A stretch of 64,000 bases of DNA from JACTUA01 sp964551875 (GCA_964551875.1 CAZKEV010000007.1:1-64000), one strand, 5' to 3'; counted from the first letter of the stretch, positions 8,924-17,956 are shown. Numbers and translations: made by a program. Notes: generated from the sequence alone by a model not told the origin.

Positions 8924-11900
8924 CTACTGGATCAGGATCTGGGGGGCTGTTGCTGGCCCGGGTATGACTATATCGACATAACCCACAGCATCGGTCGCAT
9001 CGTTGACATGACCCCTGACCTTTACCCTGTACGGACCCGGTTTGAGGTCCCCGATGTTGAGGTTGTAGAACGGGCTCCAGCCTCTCTTCTCATTGAAGTT
9101 ATCCACCAACCCGAATGAGTCCGAAGGGCGGGGAGCAAGGGAGATCGTCCAGTCTATCCAATTATCGAATCCGTTGTATTTGGGCTCCCATTCTAGGTGG
9201 GCGATCTCTGTATCATCCGGATTTGTCCTATTGAGGTTCTCGATTTCGAAGACAATGCCTTCAGGCCCTTTCTCTGTCCCGGGCGGGATAGCAGTGATAT
9301 AGGTGTCCGGGATACCGACCTCTCCCTCTGTCCCTTTAAAGGTGATCTTCGAGCTCTTCTTGGAACTGAGTACCCTGATGTTTCCCTCGGTGAGGGCCCT
9401 CAGGGTGAAATTCACCACCCACTCCTGGTTCACCTTGATGATACCCGCCGAGAAATTGAACTGCCCATTGGCCCAGTCCGTCGTGCTGTTAACGACGGAC
9501 GTGAGAGCGGGCGAGTTTGGCGCAATGAAGGCAATCAACGTCGATCGCTTGGGAGGGAGGAATTCATACTTAAATACCGTATTTCCGGGGAGGGTATACG
9601 TCCCATTGACCTCCATATTCGTGAAGTCCAGGCTCACCTGGGTGTCGACCGAGGCTTCCTCCTTGAGCTCTCCGGCTATTTCCATGTAGATGGAGCCAAG
9701 CTGGCTGCTCGAAGCCGTCTCGTTGTACTTTCCCCCGGTCTCGGTGGCATAGGCCCGGAGCTCGTCCTTGTTGAGTTCAGACCCGAGGGCGATGGTGAAG
9801 ATCTTGATGCCATTGTCCTTCGCCCAGGTGATGACGCTTCCTGTCCCCGGGCCGTCGTGGCCCCCCGGGCCGATCGCCGAGGATCCATCCGGGTTTCGGT
9901 AAGGTTCGGCGTGGCAGAATAAGGGTCTACCGGTAGTAATACTGCAGTCAGCGTAAATGCCCTGGGGGTCCCCGCCCATGTCCCAATTTCCGTCGGTGAG
10001 GAGGATGATGGCCTGCACCGCCCCATCCCGCCTGTTATTGATGAGCTGCTTCACCGACTCGTAGATGGCCTCGCGCATCGGTGTGCCTCCCGCCGGAACG
10101 GTGGAGTTGATGGCCGTCCGTACCTGGGATTTATCGGGCGTCAGCGGGGAATCTACAGAGATCGCCATCCCGTGGTAGTCCTTCCCTGCGGGCCAATGCC
10201 CGGGGTAATGAGCATCAACATAGGCCTTATCATCCGTGGAGTCCTGGTTGCTGGGATCCTGGCAGTCCTTCCCCTTATTACAGGTATAGTCCTTCCCCGC
10301 CCGGAACGCCAATTTGTCCTTATTCTTCCACCAGTTCGAATTGTTGCCCGGATTGACGCTTGTGTTATAGAGGATCGCAATCCCTCCCGAAGGAGCCCCG
10401 AAGGTGACAAGGCCGATCCTGTCCTGCCCGGACGTCTGGCCCACGAAAGTGTTTGCAGCATTCATGGCATCCACCATGCGATCGTCCAGGGACTCCACAA
10501 CGAGTTTGCCGGTGGGAAAAGGAATCACACTCTCGTTGTAGAGCATGGTGGCAGATCGATCGGTGCAGAGGACCACGTCGATGGGTTTGGGCTGCAGGGC
10601 CCAGCCGTCTCCCTTCAGGCGGACCGAGACATCCACCAGCTCCCCTGTCTGGACGGTCTTCGGATTGACTTCCGTGTACACGGAGAGGAATGGATAGTTC
10701 TTATAGCTCAGGTCGATGAAACGGTCCACGGTGCCTGCGGGACCCTCCCACGATGCATTGACGGTTGTCGTACCCTGGGCTGTTGCGCTCCAGTCCGCAT
10801 TGGGGTAGACAGGGAAAGCCCCCGGATAGTAATCGAGGATGGCCTGCCCGTTCTCATCGGTATTGACGGAGAGAGGGTCACTGATATTGGACGTGGTTAC
10901 CCCGCGGCTCCCGATGACAGGATCCTTGGTCTGGATATAGGTGCTGTTATCGGACTTCCCGATCCAGAAGCTGACACTCTGCCCCTTCACGGGGTTCCCC
11001 TTCTCATCAATGACCTTCGCAATGACCTGGCCAACCATACTCGGGTTCACGTCAAGGCTTGCCATGGTCTGGGGGCTCGCGGTAAGGAGCATGTTGTCCG
11101 GGTCCAGGCTCCCGAACTGGAGTGTCTGGAAGATCCTGACGCTGCTGTTCATTACGGCGGTGGCGGTGATGCTGTAGAATCCGGCAGTGAGCTTCGGGCC
11201 ATAGAGGATGGTCGCGCGCCCCTCCTGGTTCGTGAAAAAGATCCTGTTCTCACCGGCGCTCGTGACGATCTGGATGCCCTGGTCAGTTGAGGGGTTCCCC
11301 CATTGATCAAAGAGGTAGTAGTCGATGGTTGCCTGTGAGCTGCTGTCAGCCGGGATGAAGGGGGGATCCCCGGCGGGGTTGACGGACTGGCTGATGGAGA
11401 AGGGCTTGCTGTCCCCGATTCCCTTGATATCGATGAGCGACGATGAGAGGGGGGCGGGTGGGGTTATGTACACGAAGTTGTCCCCCTGTTTTGTGGCCAT
11501 CAGATAGGTGACCTCTGCCCACCCCGTCTCATTGAGGGGAACAGAGATGGCCTTGAGCCGGTTTCCCATCCCGTCCGGGAATACGCCTGTCCCGCTGGCA
11601 GCGGTGAAGAAACTCACATTCGTCACCGCCCTCCTGCTGGTGACCGGGTTCCCGTACCGGTCCTCAACCAGGACCGAGATCCTTATCGGGGAACCAACCG
11701 TCGCGGTCTGCGGGTAGAGGGTTATCGCTGTGGAGGCTGGCCCCGCGTCGATCTTCTGGACAAAGCTTGCCGTTACCGGCGCGGTGGTCACGCCCGGAAC
11801 CGTCGCAGTGGCCGTGATGATGGCGGACCCGCTCTTTGTGGTGGGGAGGAGGAGGGTCCTGACCTTCTGGTTGCCATTGGTGGTCAGGGCGGAATCCTGG

Positions 11901-12454
11901 AGGGACCATGGCGGACTTGCGCCCAGCACCAGGTTGACATTCGGGATAAGGTTGGGTGGCTGAGCCCCGTCCCCGACGCCGATGGTGAGGGTCGCATTGT
12001 CTGTCCCGTCCGCAATGACCCAGTCTTTGGTGCTTTTTATGACCACGTTCTGGGGATAATTGGAAATGGACGCCTGGATATAGATGGGGTAGGCCGTGAG
12101 GACATTTCCGTTGGCATCCACCGGGTAATAGGTGCCATACAATGCATTGACCGCGTCTGAATCGACCTTAAAATTATTGGAATGCTTGACATCGATTTGG
12201 GCGGTCTGCGCGAGGCCCGGGTCGTCATTCTCGAACTTGCGGAGAGCGATGACCGTGCCCGATGCATAGGGGGTGAGGGGGGTGAGGTTGAGCCCGGTCT
12301 CTCCGATGAAGATGGTGTCGCCGACGCAGACGTCCCTGAGGGTCCCGGGATAGATGCCGGATGTGGTGTTGCCCCTCGCTGCCGCAGGGTTTGCTAGCAG
12401 TAGAGCGAGGACGACAAAAAGCGATAGTTTGAAGATTACGCAATGCCACCTCAT
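8924..12454 (-). CDS. Giant VWA/Ig-like surface protein B with S-layer-type N-terminal domain
   Basis: This paralogue of proteins A and C has about 1176 residues. A signal peptide (MRWHCVIFK, a hydrophobic core, then PAAARG) is followed by an IFIGETGLNLTP... LRKFENDDPG segment. That segment resembles the N-terminal domain of Methanomicrobiales S-layer proteins (DUF3821 type) and the S-layer protein at 19714-22212. Ig-like domains with DQWGNPS and EDRYGNPV motifs follow. The VWA domain has a MIDAS-like DRSAT near residue 633, where the third position is Thr instead of Ser. The conserved C-terminal domain comes last. Start is ATG 12454; a leaderless GTG at 12472 is the alternative, because the TATA box predicts transcription near 12473. 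Likely exported and associated with the S-layer (inference). Confidence 0.82.
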   Translation of the reverse strand: MRWHCVIFKLSLFVVLALLLANPAAARGNTTSGIYPGTLRDVCVGDTIFIGETGLNLTPLTPYASGTVIALRKFENDDPGLAQTAQIDVKHSNNFKVDSDAVNALYGTYYPVDANGNVLTAYPIYIQASISNYPQNVVIKSTKDWVIADGTDNATLTIGVGDGAQPPNLIPNVNLVLGASPPWSLQDSALTTNGNQKVRTLLLPTTKSGSAIITATATVPGVTTAPVTASFVQKIDAGPASTAITLYPQTATVGSPIRISVLVEDRYGNPVTSRRAVTNVSFFTAASGTGVFPDGMGNRLKAISVPLNETGWAEVTYLMATKQGDNFVYITPPAPLSSSLIDIKGIGDSKPFSISQSVNPAGDPPFIPADSSSQATIDYYLFDQWGNPSTDQGIQIVTSAGENRIFFTNQEGRATILYGPKLTAGFYSITATAVMNSSVRIFQTLQFGSLDPDNMLLTASPQTMASLDVNPSMVGQVIAKVIDEKGNPVKGQSVSFWIGKSDNSTYIQTKDPVIGSRGVTTSNISDPLSVNTDENGQAILDYYPGAFPVYPNADWSATAQGTTTVNASWEGPAGTVDRFIDLSYKNYPFLSVYTEVNPKTVQTGELVDVSVRLKGDGWALQPKPIDVVLCTDRSATMLYNESVIPFPTGKLVVESLDDRMVDAMNAANTFVGQTSGQDRIGLVTFGAPSGGIAILYNTSVNPGNNSNWWKNKDKLAFRAGKDYTCNKGKDCQDPSNQDSTDDKAYVDAHYPGHWPAGKDYHGMAISVDSPLTPDKSQVRTAINSTVPAGGTPMREAIYESVKQLINNRRDGAVQAIILLTDGNWDMGGDPQGIYADCSITTGRPLFCHAEPYRNPDGSSAIGPGGHDGPGTGSVITWAKDNGIKIFTIALGSELNKDELRAYATETGGKYNETASSSQLGSIYMEIAGELKEEASVDTQVSLDFTNMEVNGTYTLPGNTVFKYEFLPPKRSTLIAFIAPNSPALTSVVNSTTDWANGQFNFSAGIIKVNQEWVVNFTLRALTEGNIRVLSSKKSSKITFKGTEGEVGIPDTYITAIPPGTEKGPEGIVFEIENLNRTNPDDTEIAHLEWEPKYNGFDNWIDWTISLAPRPSDSFGLVDNFNEKRGWSPFYNLNIGDLKPGPYRVKVRGHVNDATDAVGYVDIVIPGPATAPQILIQ

Positions 12455-12497
12455 TGCATCGCCACACCACACATTGCAAAATATGTTTATGTATTAG

Positions 12498-12507
12498 TAT
12501 ATAAAAC
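12498..12507 (-). promoter_or_regulatory. TATA box of surface protein B
   Basis: GTTTTATATA on the minus strand predicts transcription starting near 12473, next to the GTG at 12472 and 19 bases before the ATG at 12454. Confidence 0.5.
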
Positions 12508-12582
12508 TACCGATATATCGCTACCATAAAATAACACTAAAAAAATAATAATAGATATTATAGAGGCTTAAATGCAAATTGA

Positions 12583-12598
12583 TAAGCATCTATGCTTA
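12583..12598. repeat. Perfect 7-bp inverted repeat upstream of protein B
   Basis: TAAGCAT (12583-12589) and ATGCTTA (12592-12598) form a perfect inverted repeat with a 2-base spacer. A further TAAGCAT lies at 12622-12628. The position, about 130-175 bases upstream of the gene, suits a regulator binding site, but no regulator is identified. Confidence 0.4.
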
Positions 12599-12869
12599 AT
12601 CTGAAAAAGCATAAAGATTTATAAGCATTCGCGCATATTACGTCCTCCCCACCTTTTTCGGAGAATCTCCCGGGATCGCATTCGTGAGCCTGAAATTCTC
12701 CTGTACCGTCGGAGGATGGCGAGAAGGGGCCAGCTCCATGGTAATAACTATTCATTTCCATACAGGTGCTGTACAGGAGAAGAGCTTTCACGGGCAGCTA
12801 TGCATTGCTGCGGTTTTTCGGGCCCCTGGCAACTGCTCACCGTGCCGGGAGAAAAGGGGGATGCCCGGG

Positions 12870-13826
12870 TCAACCTGCATTCTCCATCTTCGAGAACTGG
12901 ATGTTGCCTGCGCCAATCTCGGTCCTGATGTGGTATCCCTCTTCAACCCCGTGACCGACCATATTCATCCCGCTGTAGGAGATGATGGAGATATGATGCG
13001 GGGAATGCGGGGTGTTGAAGACCTGTGTCCCCAGGGCAACCGGGGGGGTGAACCCCCACTGGCCCATCTGCGCGAGGAGCTCCCTGACACGGTCCAGCGC
13101 CGGGACGGGAACCTCGCGGACATTCGCGAGGGCAACACCGGTTCCGGATGCCACGACCTCCCGGATGGAGGTCAGGCCGGCAGAGATGAAGAGCTGGAGG
13201 GGATCGATAGTTGTCCCGCGATAGCCGATGAGGTCGAGGAACCCCTTCACCACCTTACCCTCGAGGGCAAGCCTGCCACCATAGGCCATGGTCACGGGAA
13301 TCCCGGCTCGCTGGAGCACACCATCGATGGTGATGCTGCAGAGGGAGAGGATCCCAACCTGTCCTTCGGGGATCCGGGGATCCCTGTCCAGGATCCTGTA
13401 GGATGAGAAGAAACCATACCCGGCCCTTGATACCTCCTCAAAGGACCGGGCAACACCGGGCGCTTCATCCTCGGGAACAAGGGAGAGGTTGTAGGCCACC
13501 TCGCCGGTTCCATTTACCGGATCGAAGGTACTCCGGAAGGCGAGCCTCTCCAGTTTGGAGATGATGAACCCGATCCGCTCCCCTACGAGGGCACTCTCGG
13601 TCTCGGTCATCCCCTCCCTGGTCAGGATGCGACCGGTGTTCCCGACCTTCCGGGTGAACCCCATCTCATCAAGATAGCGCAGGTAATACTGTACCGCCCG
13701 GTCGGTGAGGACAAAGCCCCGTTCTGCCAGAGTCTCCGAGAGCCTCTTCGCTCCCACGGGTTCCTGGTGCTCTTTCAGGATTCTCAGGATCTCCAGGTAC
13801 TTCCGTTCGCTCGGTATAAGCATCAT
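12870..13826 (-). CDS. nrpR: NrpR-family transcriptional repressor (winged helix plus one NrpR domain)
   Basis: The 318-residue protein starts with a winged-helix domain (ERKYLEILRILKE...AKRLSETLAERG...DRAVQYYLRYL, residues about 5-65). A single NrpR/DUF128 regulatory domain follows, recognisable by the YGGRLALEGKVVKGFLDLIGYRGTT-like centre. NrpR represses nitrogen-fixation and ammonium-assimilation genes and is relieved by 2-oxoglutarate. Many NrpR proteins have two regulatory domains; this one has one, so it may need a partner or control other genes. The ATG at 13826 overlaps the dcd stop codon, so the two genes are translationally coupled. The open frame upstream of it is dcd read out of frame. 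Confidence 0.82.
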   Translation of the reverse strand: MMLIPSERKYLEILRILKEHQEPVGAKRLSETLAERGFVLTDRAVQYYLRYLDEMGFTRKVGNTGRILTREGMTETESALVGERIGFIISKLERLAFRSTFDPVNGTGEVAYNLSLVPEDEAPGVARSFEEVSRAGYGFFSSYRILDRDPRIPEGQVGILSLCSITIDGVLQRAGIPVTMAYGGRLALEGKVVKGFLDLIGYRGTTIDPLQLFISAGLTSIREVVASGTGVALANVREVPVPALDRVRELLAQMGQWGFTPPVALGTQVFNTPHSPHHISIISYSGMNMVGHGVEEGYHIRTEIGAGNIQFSKMENAG

Positions 13827-14254
13827 CGCGCCTTCACAACCCCCTGGCTGTCCTGATACCGGCCCTCGTAGAGCTCGGTAGTCCCGCCCTGGACCTGGTG
13901 GAGGATCATCTGGACCACCCGTTCCGAAGGGGAGAGCACGATATCCTCGGCGCCCAGATTCCCGAGGCAGAGGGTGAGCTGCCCCCGGAATCCCGGGTCC
14001 ACGAACCCGCCCCCGAGGATGAGGCCCCTTCGTGCATACGAGGAACGGCACCTGAGGGTTGCTGCAAGGTCGGCTGGCAATTCCACCCACTCGAGGCTAT
14101 GGACAAGGGTACACATCCCCCGTGCAAGGATCTGGTGACCGGTCACCCTGAGATCATAGGATGCCGGCTGCTGGCAGACGTCGCTGTAAGGACGTATCAC
14201 AAGACCGCCTGTCTCACCACGTCTTCGGCATATCTCGGTTGCTGAGAGGATCAT
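13823..14254 (-). CDS. dcd: dCTP deaminase-family enzyme
   Basis: The 143-residue protein matches dCTP deaminase/dUTPase trimers. It has an N-terminal ILSATEI, an IRPYS.....PASYDLR segment, RCRSSYARRGL with the substrate-binding Ser-Arg, GGGFVDPGFRGQLTL and a C-terminal closing loop. It would convert dCTP to dUTP (or dUMP in bifunctional forms) for dTTP supply. It is shorter than typical Dcd (about 170-200 aa), so substrate range is uncertain. It overlaps nrpR by four bases and is likely co-transcribed with it. thyA lies elsewhere in the window. Confidence 0.85.
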   Translation of the reverse strand: MILSATEICRRRGETGGLVIRPYSDVCQQPASYDLRVTGHQILARGMCTLVHSLEWVELPADLAATLRCRSSYARRGLILGGGFVDPGFRGQLTLCLGNLGAEDIVLSPSERVVQMILHQVQGGTTELYEGRYQDSQGVVKAR

Positions 14255-14371
14255 CCTATCACGTACTTGGGGGTTGTCGCCTTTTAAAGTTTGGATGATC
14301 CGTCGGTACGGATGATGGGGATGGATTTTTTGGGGAATGGTTAATACGGGTCAGAAAGAAACAAGGGAACT

Positions 14372-14463
14372 GGACCCATGGGGTAGAGGATATCCTCTTG
14401 GGCTTCGGATTCCGGTTCGGAAGAAGAGACCCAAGGACGCGGGTTCGATTCCCGCTGGGTCCG
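14372..14463 (+). tRNA. tRNA-Arg(UCG) with a 20-nt intron
   Basis: The acceptor stem is GGACCCA/TGGGTCC with discriminator G. The T arm is GCGGG TTCGATT CCCGC. The anticodon stem TTGGG/CCCAA encloses loop CTTCGG-A with anticodon TCG. An insertion after position 37 forms a canonical archaeal bulge-helix-bulge: CTTC pairs with GAAG, flanked by 3-base bulges GGA and AGA, and TTCC pairs with GGAA beyond. A T6 run follows the gene. Confidence 0.93.
14409..14428 (+). other. Archaeal tRNA intron (bulge-helix-bulge)
   Basis: The splicing endonuclease is expected to cut after the second base of each 3-base bulge, GG^A and AG^A. This removes 20 bases between tRNA positions 37 and 38. Confidence 0.85.
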
Positions 14464-14466
14464 TCC

Positions 14467-14472
14467 TTTTTT
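14467..14472 (+). terminator. T6 run after tRNA-Arg
   Basis: A run of six T lies four bases after the discriminator base, typical of archaeal tRNA termination. Confidence 0.6.
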
Positions 14473-14537
14473 CGGAAACAGCACCCCGATCCGGCATCCC
14501 CCGAAAAGAACACAATTTCCTGAATCGCCTTCAATCG

Positions 14538-14544
14538 AAAAAAA
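14538..14544 (-). terminator. T7 run after surface protein C
   Basis: On the minus strand seven T follow the stop codon of protein C within a few bases. Confidence 0.55.
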
Positions 14545-14548
14545 GGGA

Positions 14549-17500
14549 TCAGAGAATCTTGATCTTCGGCGTCCTCTCTGCCTTGTAGATGACGAACTGG
14601 GTCACCCCCGCATCACTCCCGGCATCGGCAGCATAGGCGGTGATCCTGACATTCCAGGTGCCCGAGGGAAGGCTGGAGATGTCCAGGGTCGCCGTATCGT
14701 TCATAGTGCTCCGATCAACCTGGGGCTTCGTGAGACGGGTACTCCAGTCGGTCGTGCCCTCCTGCAGGAGTTCGATTTTTTCTCCGAAGTAGGGTTCAAG
14801 GCCCGTATACGTGAGGTTCCAGGCAATGTCTATGTAGTCCGGATTTGTTCCTGCATCTGTCCTGTGCACATCCTTGACCCAGATCCCGATACCCTGGGGG
14901 CCGGCGGATGAGTTGTCCGGGCGGGCGGTGATGTAGGTGTCCGGGAGCGGGAGCTCGGAGCCGTCGTTGAACTTGATGGTGGAGTTCGAGTCAAGGATCT
15001 TGATGTTCCCGTCCCTGATGATCTTCATCGAGAAGTTGGCCTCCCAGACGCCGCCGATGAAAATGGTCCCGACATCGAAGTGGAGGCTCTGGTCGGCATC
15101 CCAGTCCGCGGTCTGGTCAAAGAACCGGTTGACAATGACAGCCATGGTCTTGTTGTAGCTGAACTCGTGGGTCGAGATCGGGGGGATGCAGACATACTTG
15201 AGGGCATCGAGGCCGGGGATGAGCGCCCCGTTCACCTCGACGTCGTGGAAGGCAAGATCCATGGTGGTGCCGACCCCTGCCTCGGTGTGGAGTTCGCCGG
15301 CGATGGCGCTATAAATGCCATTGAGATCCTCGCCTGAACTCGCCTCATATGCCGTTCCCCCGGTCTCGTTCGCATAGGCCCAGAGCTGGTCCTTGTAGGG
15401 CTCAGACCCGAGGGCGATGGTGAAGATCTTAATCTTGTTGTCCTTCGCCCAGGTGATGACACTCCCGGTCCCGATCTCCGTGTAGGGATCTGCGCCGGAT
15501 CCGCCCCGCGGGTCTCCGCCCGTGTTCCACGCACCGTCGGTCAGGAGGACGATGGCCTTCACCGAGTCGTCCCGCTTGTGGGCGAGAGTCTCGGGGTCGT
15601 TGATGATCTGCTTCACCGACTCGTAGAGGCCGCGGCGCATCGGCGTGCCCCCGTTCGGGACCATCTGGGAGATGATGTTCTTCACCGTCGACTTGTCGTA
15701 GGCGAGACCCAGGTCAACCGTCGCCATCGCCGATCCGTAGAACTTCCCGGTTGCACCGTGGCCCTCGTAGTTGGTCGTGACATAATTGATGTCATCGGTG
15801 TAATAGGAGGCCCCGTTCCCCCGGTAGTTGATGGTATAGTCCCTGCCGGCACGCCAGCGGTACCCGTAGATATATGGCGCGGTTGTGGAGTTTCCTGTGT
15901 CATAGAGGATCGCCCAGCCATTCGTGCCGCTCAGGTCACCAAATGAGACAAGCCCGATCCGGTCCGTGTTGTTCATCTGGTCCACGAATACCTTTCCTGC
16001 ATCCATTGCGTGGACCATCCGGTCGTTCGGGGATTCTGATGTGATCCTGTCCGGACTGTAAGACGTGTCAAGGGTCTCGTTGTAGAGCATGGATCCCGAC
16101 CGGTCCGTGAGCAGCACCACATCAATGGGGGCCTGCTGGAGGGCCCACCCGTCACCCTTGAGACGGATGGTGATATTCACCGTATCGTTCACCTCGAGGG
16201 TCTTTGGCTCGGCGAAGGCGTCAACGGAGAGGAACGGGTAGTTCTTGTACTGGAGTTCGATGGTGTGGGTGATGGATCTCCAGGTGGCCTGGACAATGGC
16301 GCTCCCTTCCGCGGTGTAGCTGTACATCGGGTCATTCCGGTCATTGGTGAATGACCCGGGCCTGAAGGTAACGTCTGCGTATCCGTCCGCGTTCGTGGAG
16401 GCGGTGATCACCTCGCGGGGGATATCGGTTATGACGGTCGTGTTCTCGATGGAAGGGGCGCTCGTCTGGTTGTAGGCACCGAAATTGTAGGACCAGATGG
16501 TGAAGGTGACGAGCTCACCATCCACCGGGTTCCCCTTGGCATCGATGACCTTGGCAAAGAGAGTGGAGGTCATGGATGCCTTCACGTCACGGGAGGGCAT
16601 CGTCTGGGGGCTCGCCGTGAGGAGCATGGTGGTCGGATCTGCGGCGATGAACTCCACGGTCTGGGAGGCTGTGATGCTCGTGTTATCAACTACGGTGGCT
16701 GTGAGAGTATAGAGGCCGGCTGCATCCTTCTGGTAATAAAACGCGATAACCCCGTTGCTGTTCGTGGTGAGGGTGGTCTCTTCGCCGGGGATGTTCGTTG
16801 TTATAAGGATGCCACGGTTCCCTGAAGGGTTCCCGTACTGGTCAAGGAGGGTGTACACGATCCGGAACTTGCTCCCGTCTGTCCTGGTATAGGGGTAAGG
16901 ATACCCACCGGGTGAGACTGCCTGGGTGATGGCGTAAGGGGAGCCATCGTTGATACCGATAATGGTGACCAGCCGGTGGGAGATGGGTGTGGGGGGCTGG
17001 ATGTCCACGAAGTTGACACCTGCCTTGGTAACAAGAAAGGTCACCCGGGCAACTCCATCGGAGTCAACGGGAACGGAGAGCATCTTTACATAGGAACTGC
17101 CGTCCCAGAAGCTAGAATCGGTGGATCCGGAGGCTGCGAACTGGACCGTCTCGATCGCATTCCGGTTGTCCACCGGGTTCCCGTACGCATCCGTCACCTT
17201 CACCTCAATGGAGGTAGTTCCTCCTATCGATACATTGAGGTCATAGGTAGGTACTGCCTTCTGGGGAGTGCTGTGGTCAATATTTTGCGTGTAATTCTGC
17301 TCAATGGAGTGAAGTACACCAGCTTCAAAAACCGATGCATTGACAGTGATAACCGCGGCCCCGCTCCGGGTGGTCGGCTGGAGGACCGTGGTTATCCTGC
17401 CAAACGCATCTGTTACCCCGTTCATCGTCGAGAGGGTCCAGGGGGGTGTCCCATTGAAGGTCACTGTGGCAACAGGAACAGGATCTCCGGCCATATCATA

Positions 17501-17653
17501 GACCGTCACCGTGATGGTTGACGTGTCCATCCCGTTCGCGACCATCCAGTCCTTGGCCGAGATGGTCATATGGTCCGGGGCGGCCTGAGCATCAGCCACG
17601 GCTGAGAACGTGCATACGAGGATGATCAGGAGTGCTGCGATGAATAACCTCAT
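14549..17653 (-). CDS. Giant VWA/Ig-like surface protein C
   Basis: The protein has about 1034 residues and is paralogous to A and B. It has a signal peptide (MRLFIAALLIILVC...AQAA), repeated Ig-like domains with DAYGNPV and DQYGNPS motifs, and a VWA domain with intact MIDAS DRSGS near residue 516 plus the SFGD and TDG segments of VWA folds. The C-terminal domain is shared with A and B and ends in PKIKIL. No membrane anchor or PGF-CTERM is visible. I chose ATG 17653, preceded by GAGGTGGGTGAA, over the in-frame GTG at 17662. The VWA and Ig folds suggest binding to a surface or partner cell (inference). A T7 terminator follows. Confidence 0.83.
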   Translation of the reverse strand: MRLFIAALLIILVCTFSAVADAQAAPDHMTISAKDWMVANGMDTSTITVTVYDMAGDPVPVATVTFNGTPPWTLSTMNGVTDAFGRITTVLQPTTRSGAAVITVNASVFEAGVLHSIEQNYTQNIDHSTPQKAVPTYDLNVSIGGTTSIEVKVTDAYGNPVDNRNAIETVQFAASGSTDSSFWDGSSYVKMLSVPVDSDGVARVTFLVTKAGVNFVDIQPPTPISHRLVTIIGINDGSPYAITQAVSPGGYPYPYTRTDGSKFRIVYTLLDQYGNPSGNRGILITTNIPGEETTLTTNSNGVIAFYYQKDAAGLYTLTATVVDNTSITASQTVEFIAADPTTMLLTASPQTMPSRDVKASMTSTLFAKVIDAKGNPVDGELVTFTIWSYNFGAYNQTSAPSIENTTVITDIPREVITASTNADGYADVTFRPGSFTNDRNDPMYSYTAEGSAIVQATWRSITHTIELQYKNYPFLSVDAFAEPKTLEVNDTVNITIRLKGDGWALQQAPIDVVLLTDRSGSMLYNETLDTSYSPDRITSESPNDRMVHAMDAGKVFVDQMNNTDRIGLVSFGDLSGTNGWAILYDTGNSTTAPYIYGYRWRAGRDYTINYRGNGASYYTDDINYVTTNYEGHGATGKFYGSAMATVDLGLAYDKSTVKNIISQMVPNGGTPMRRGLYESVKQIINDPETLAHKRDDSVKAIVLLTDGAWNTGGDPRGGSGADPYTEIGTGSVITWAKDNKIKIFTIALGSEPYKDQLWAYANETGGTAYEASSGEDLNGIYSAIAGELHTEAGVGTTMDLAFHDVEVNGALIPGLDALKYVCIPPISTHEFSYNKTMAVIVNRFFDQTADWDADQSLHFDVGTIFIGGVWEANFSMKIIRDGNIKILDSNSTIKFNDGSELPLPDTYITARPDNSSAGPQGIGIWVKDVHRTDAGTNPDYIDIAWNLTYTGLEPYFGEKIELLQEGTTDWSTRLTKPQVDRSTMNDTATLDISSLPSGTWNVRITAYAADAGSDAGVTQFVIYKAERTPKIKIL

Positions 17654-17956
17654 TTCACCCACCTCACAGATGCATAATATTAAATGTAATATTACTTAAT
17701 GATTTCTAATAACAGATAACGATTTTAATTGGCTTCTTTATTAAAGCAATAAATAATCAAAGTTATAGTAGTATTTTTAATCAAATTCCTCTCATTTGAG
17801 TATATTATATATTTAAGTATTATGAATTCTCATAAAAGGGACCCGCCGGGAACATCCCCTGGATCCGGCCCGCTGGGCTGGGACGGACGGTCGGCCAGGC
17901 ACCGTGAGCTAAGAGGGGATCTTCCGCTCCTCAGGCACATCCGGAGAGGCGGGCAA
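17654..17956. other. AT-rich upstream island of protein C
   Basis: The 170 bases upstream of protein C are AT-rich, as they are upstream of A and B, and include TTTAATATTA-like TATA candidates near 17675-17690. The rest, up to the end of the AMP phosphorylase gene, shows nothing recognisable. Confidence 0.45.

Larger units (their letters stand above)
12473..12869. other. AT-rich upstream island of protein B
   Basis: The region between the divergently spaced ends of protein B and nrpR has no convincing gene. Bases 12473-12640 are AT-rich and contain the TATA box and a short inverted repeat. Bases 12650-12869 are of normal composition with no recognisable feature. Confidence 0.45.

Noticed and set aside
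8428..8924. Overlapping frames of 60-130 codons on both strands between proteins A and B
   Set aside because: None has a convincing start, family motif or codon pattern. I treat the stretch as non-coding.
12558..12791. 77-codon frame upstream of protein B
   Set aside because: It crosses the AT-rich promoter island and has no ribosome-binding site or leaderless promoter.
13827..14090. N-terminal extension of nrpR
   Set aside because: The extra 88 residues are dcd read in another frame. The winged-helix domain begins at the ATG overlapping the dcd stop.
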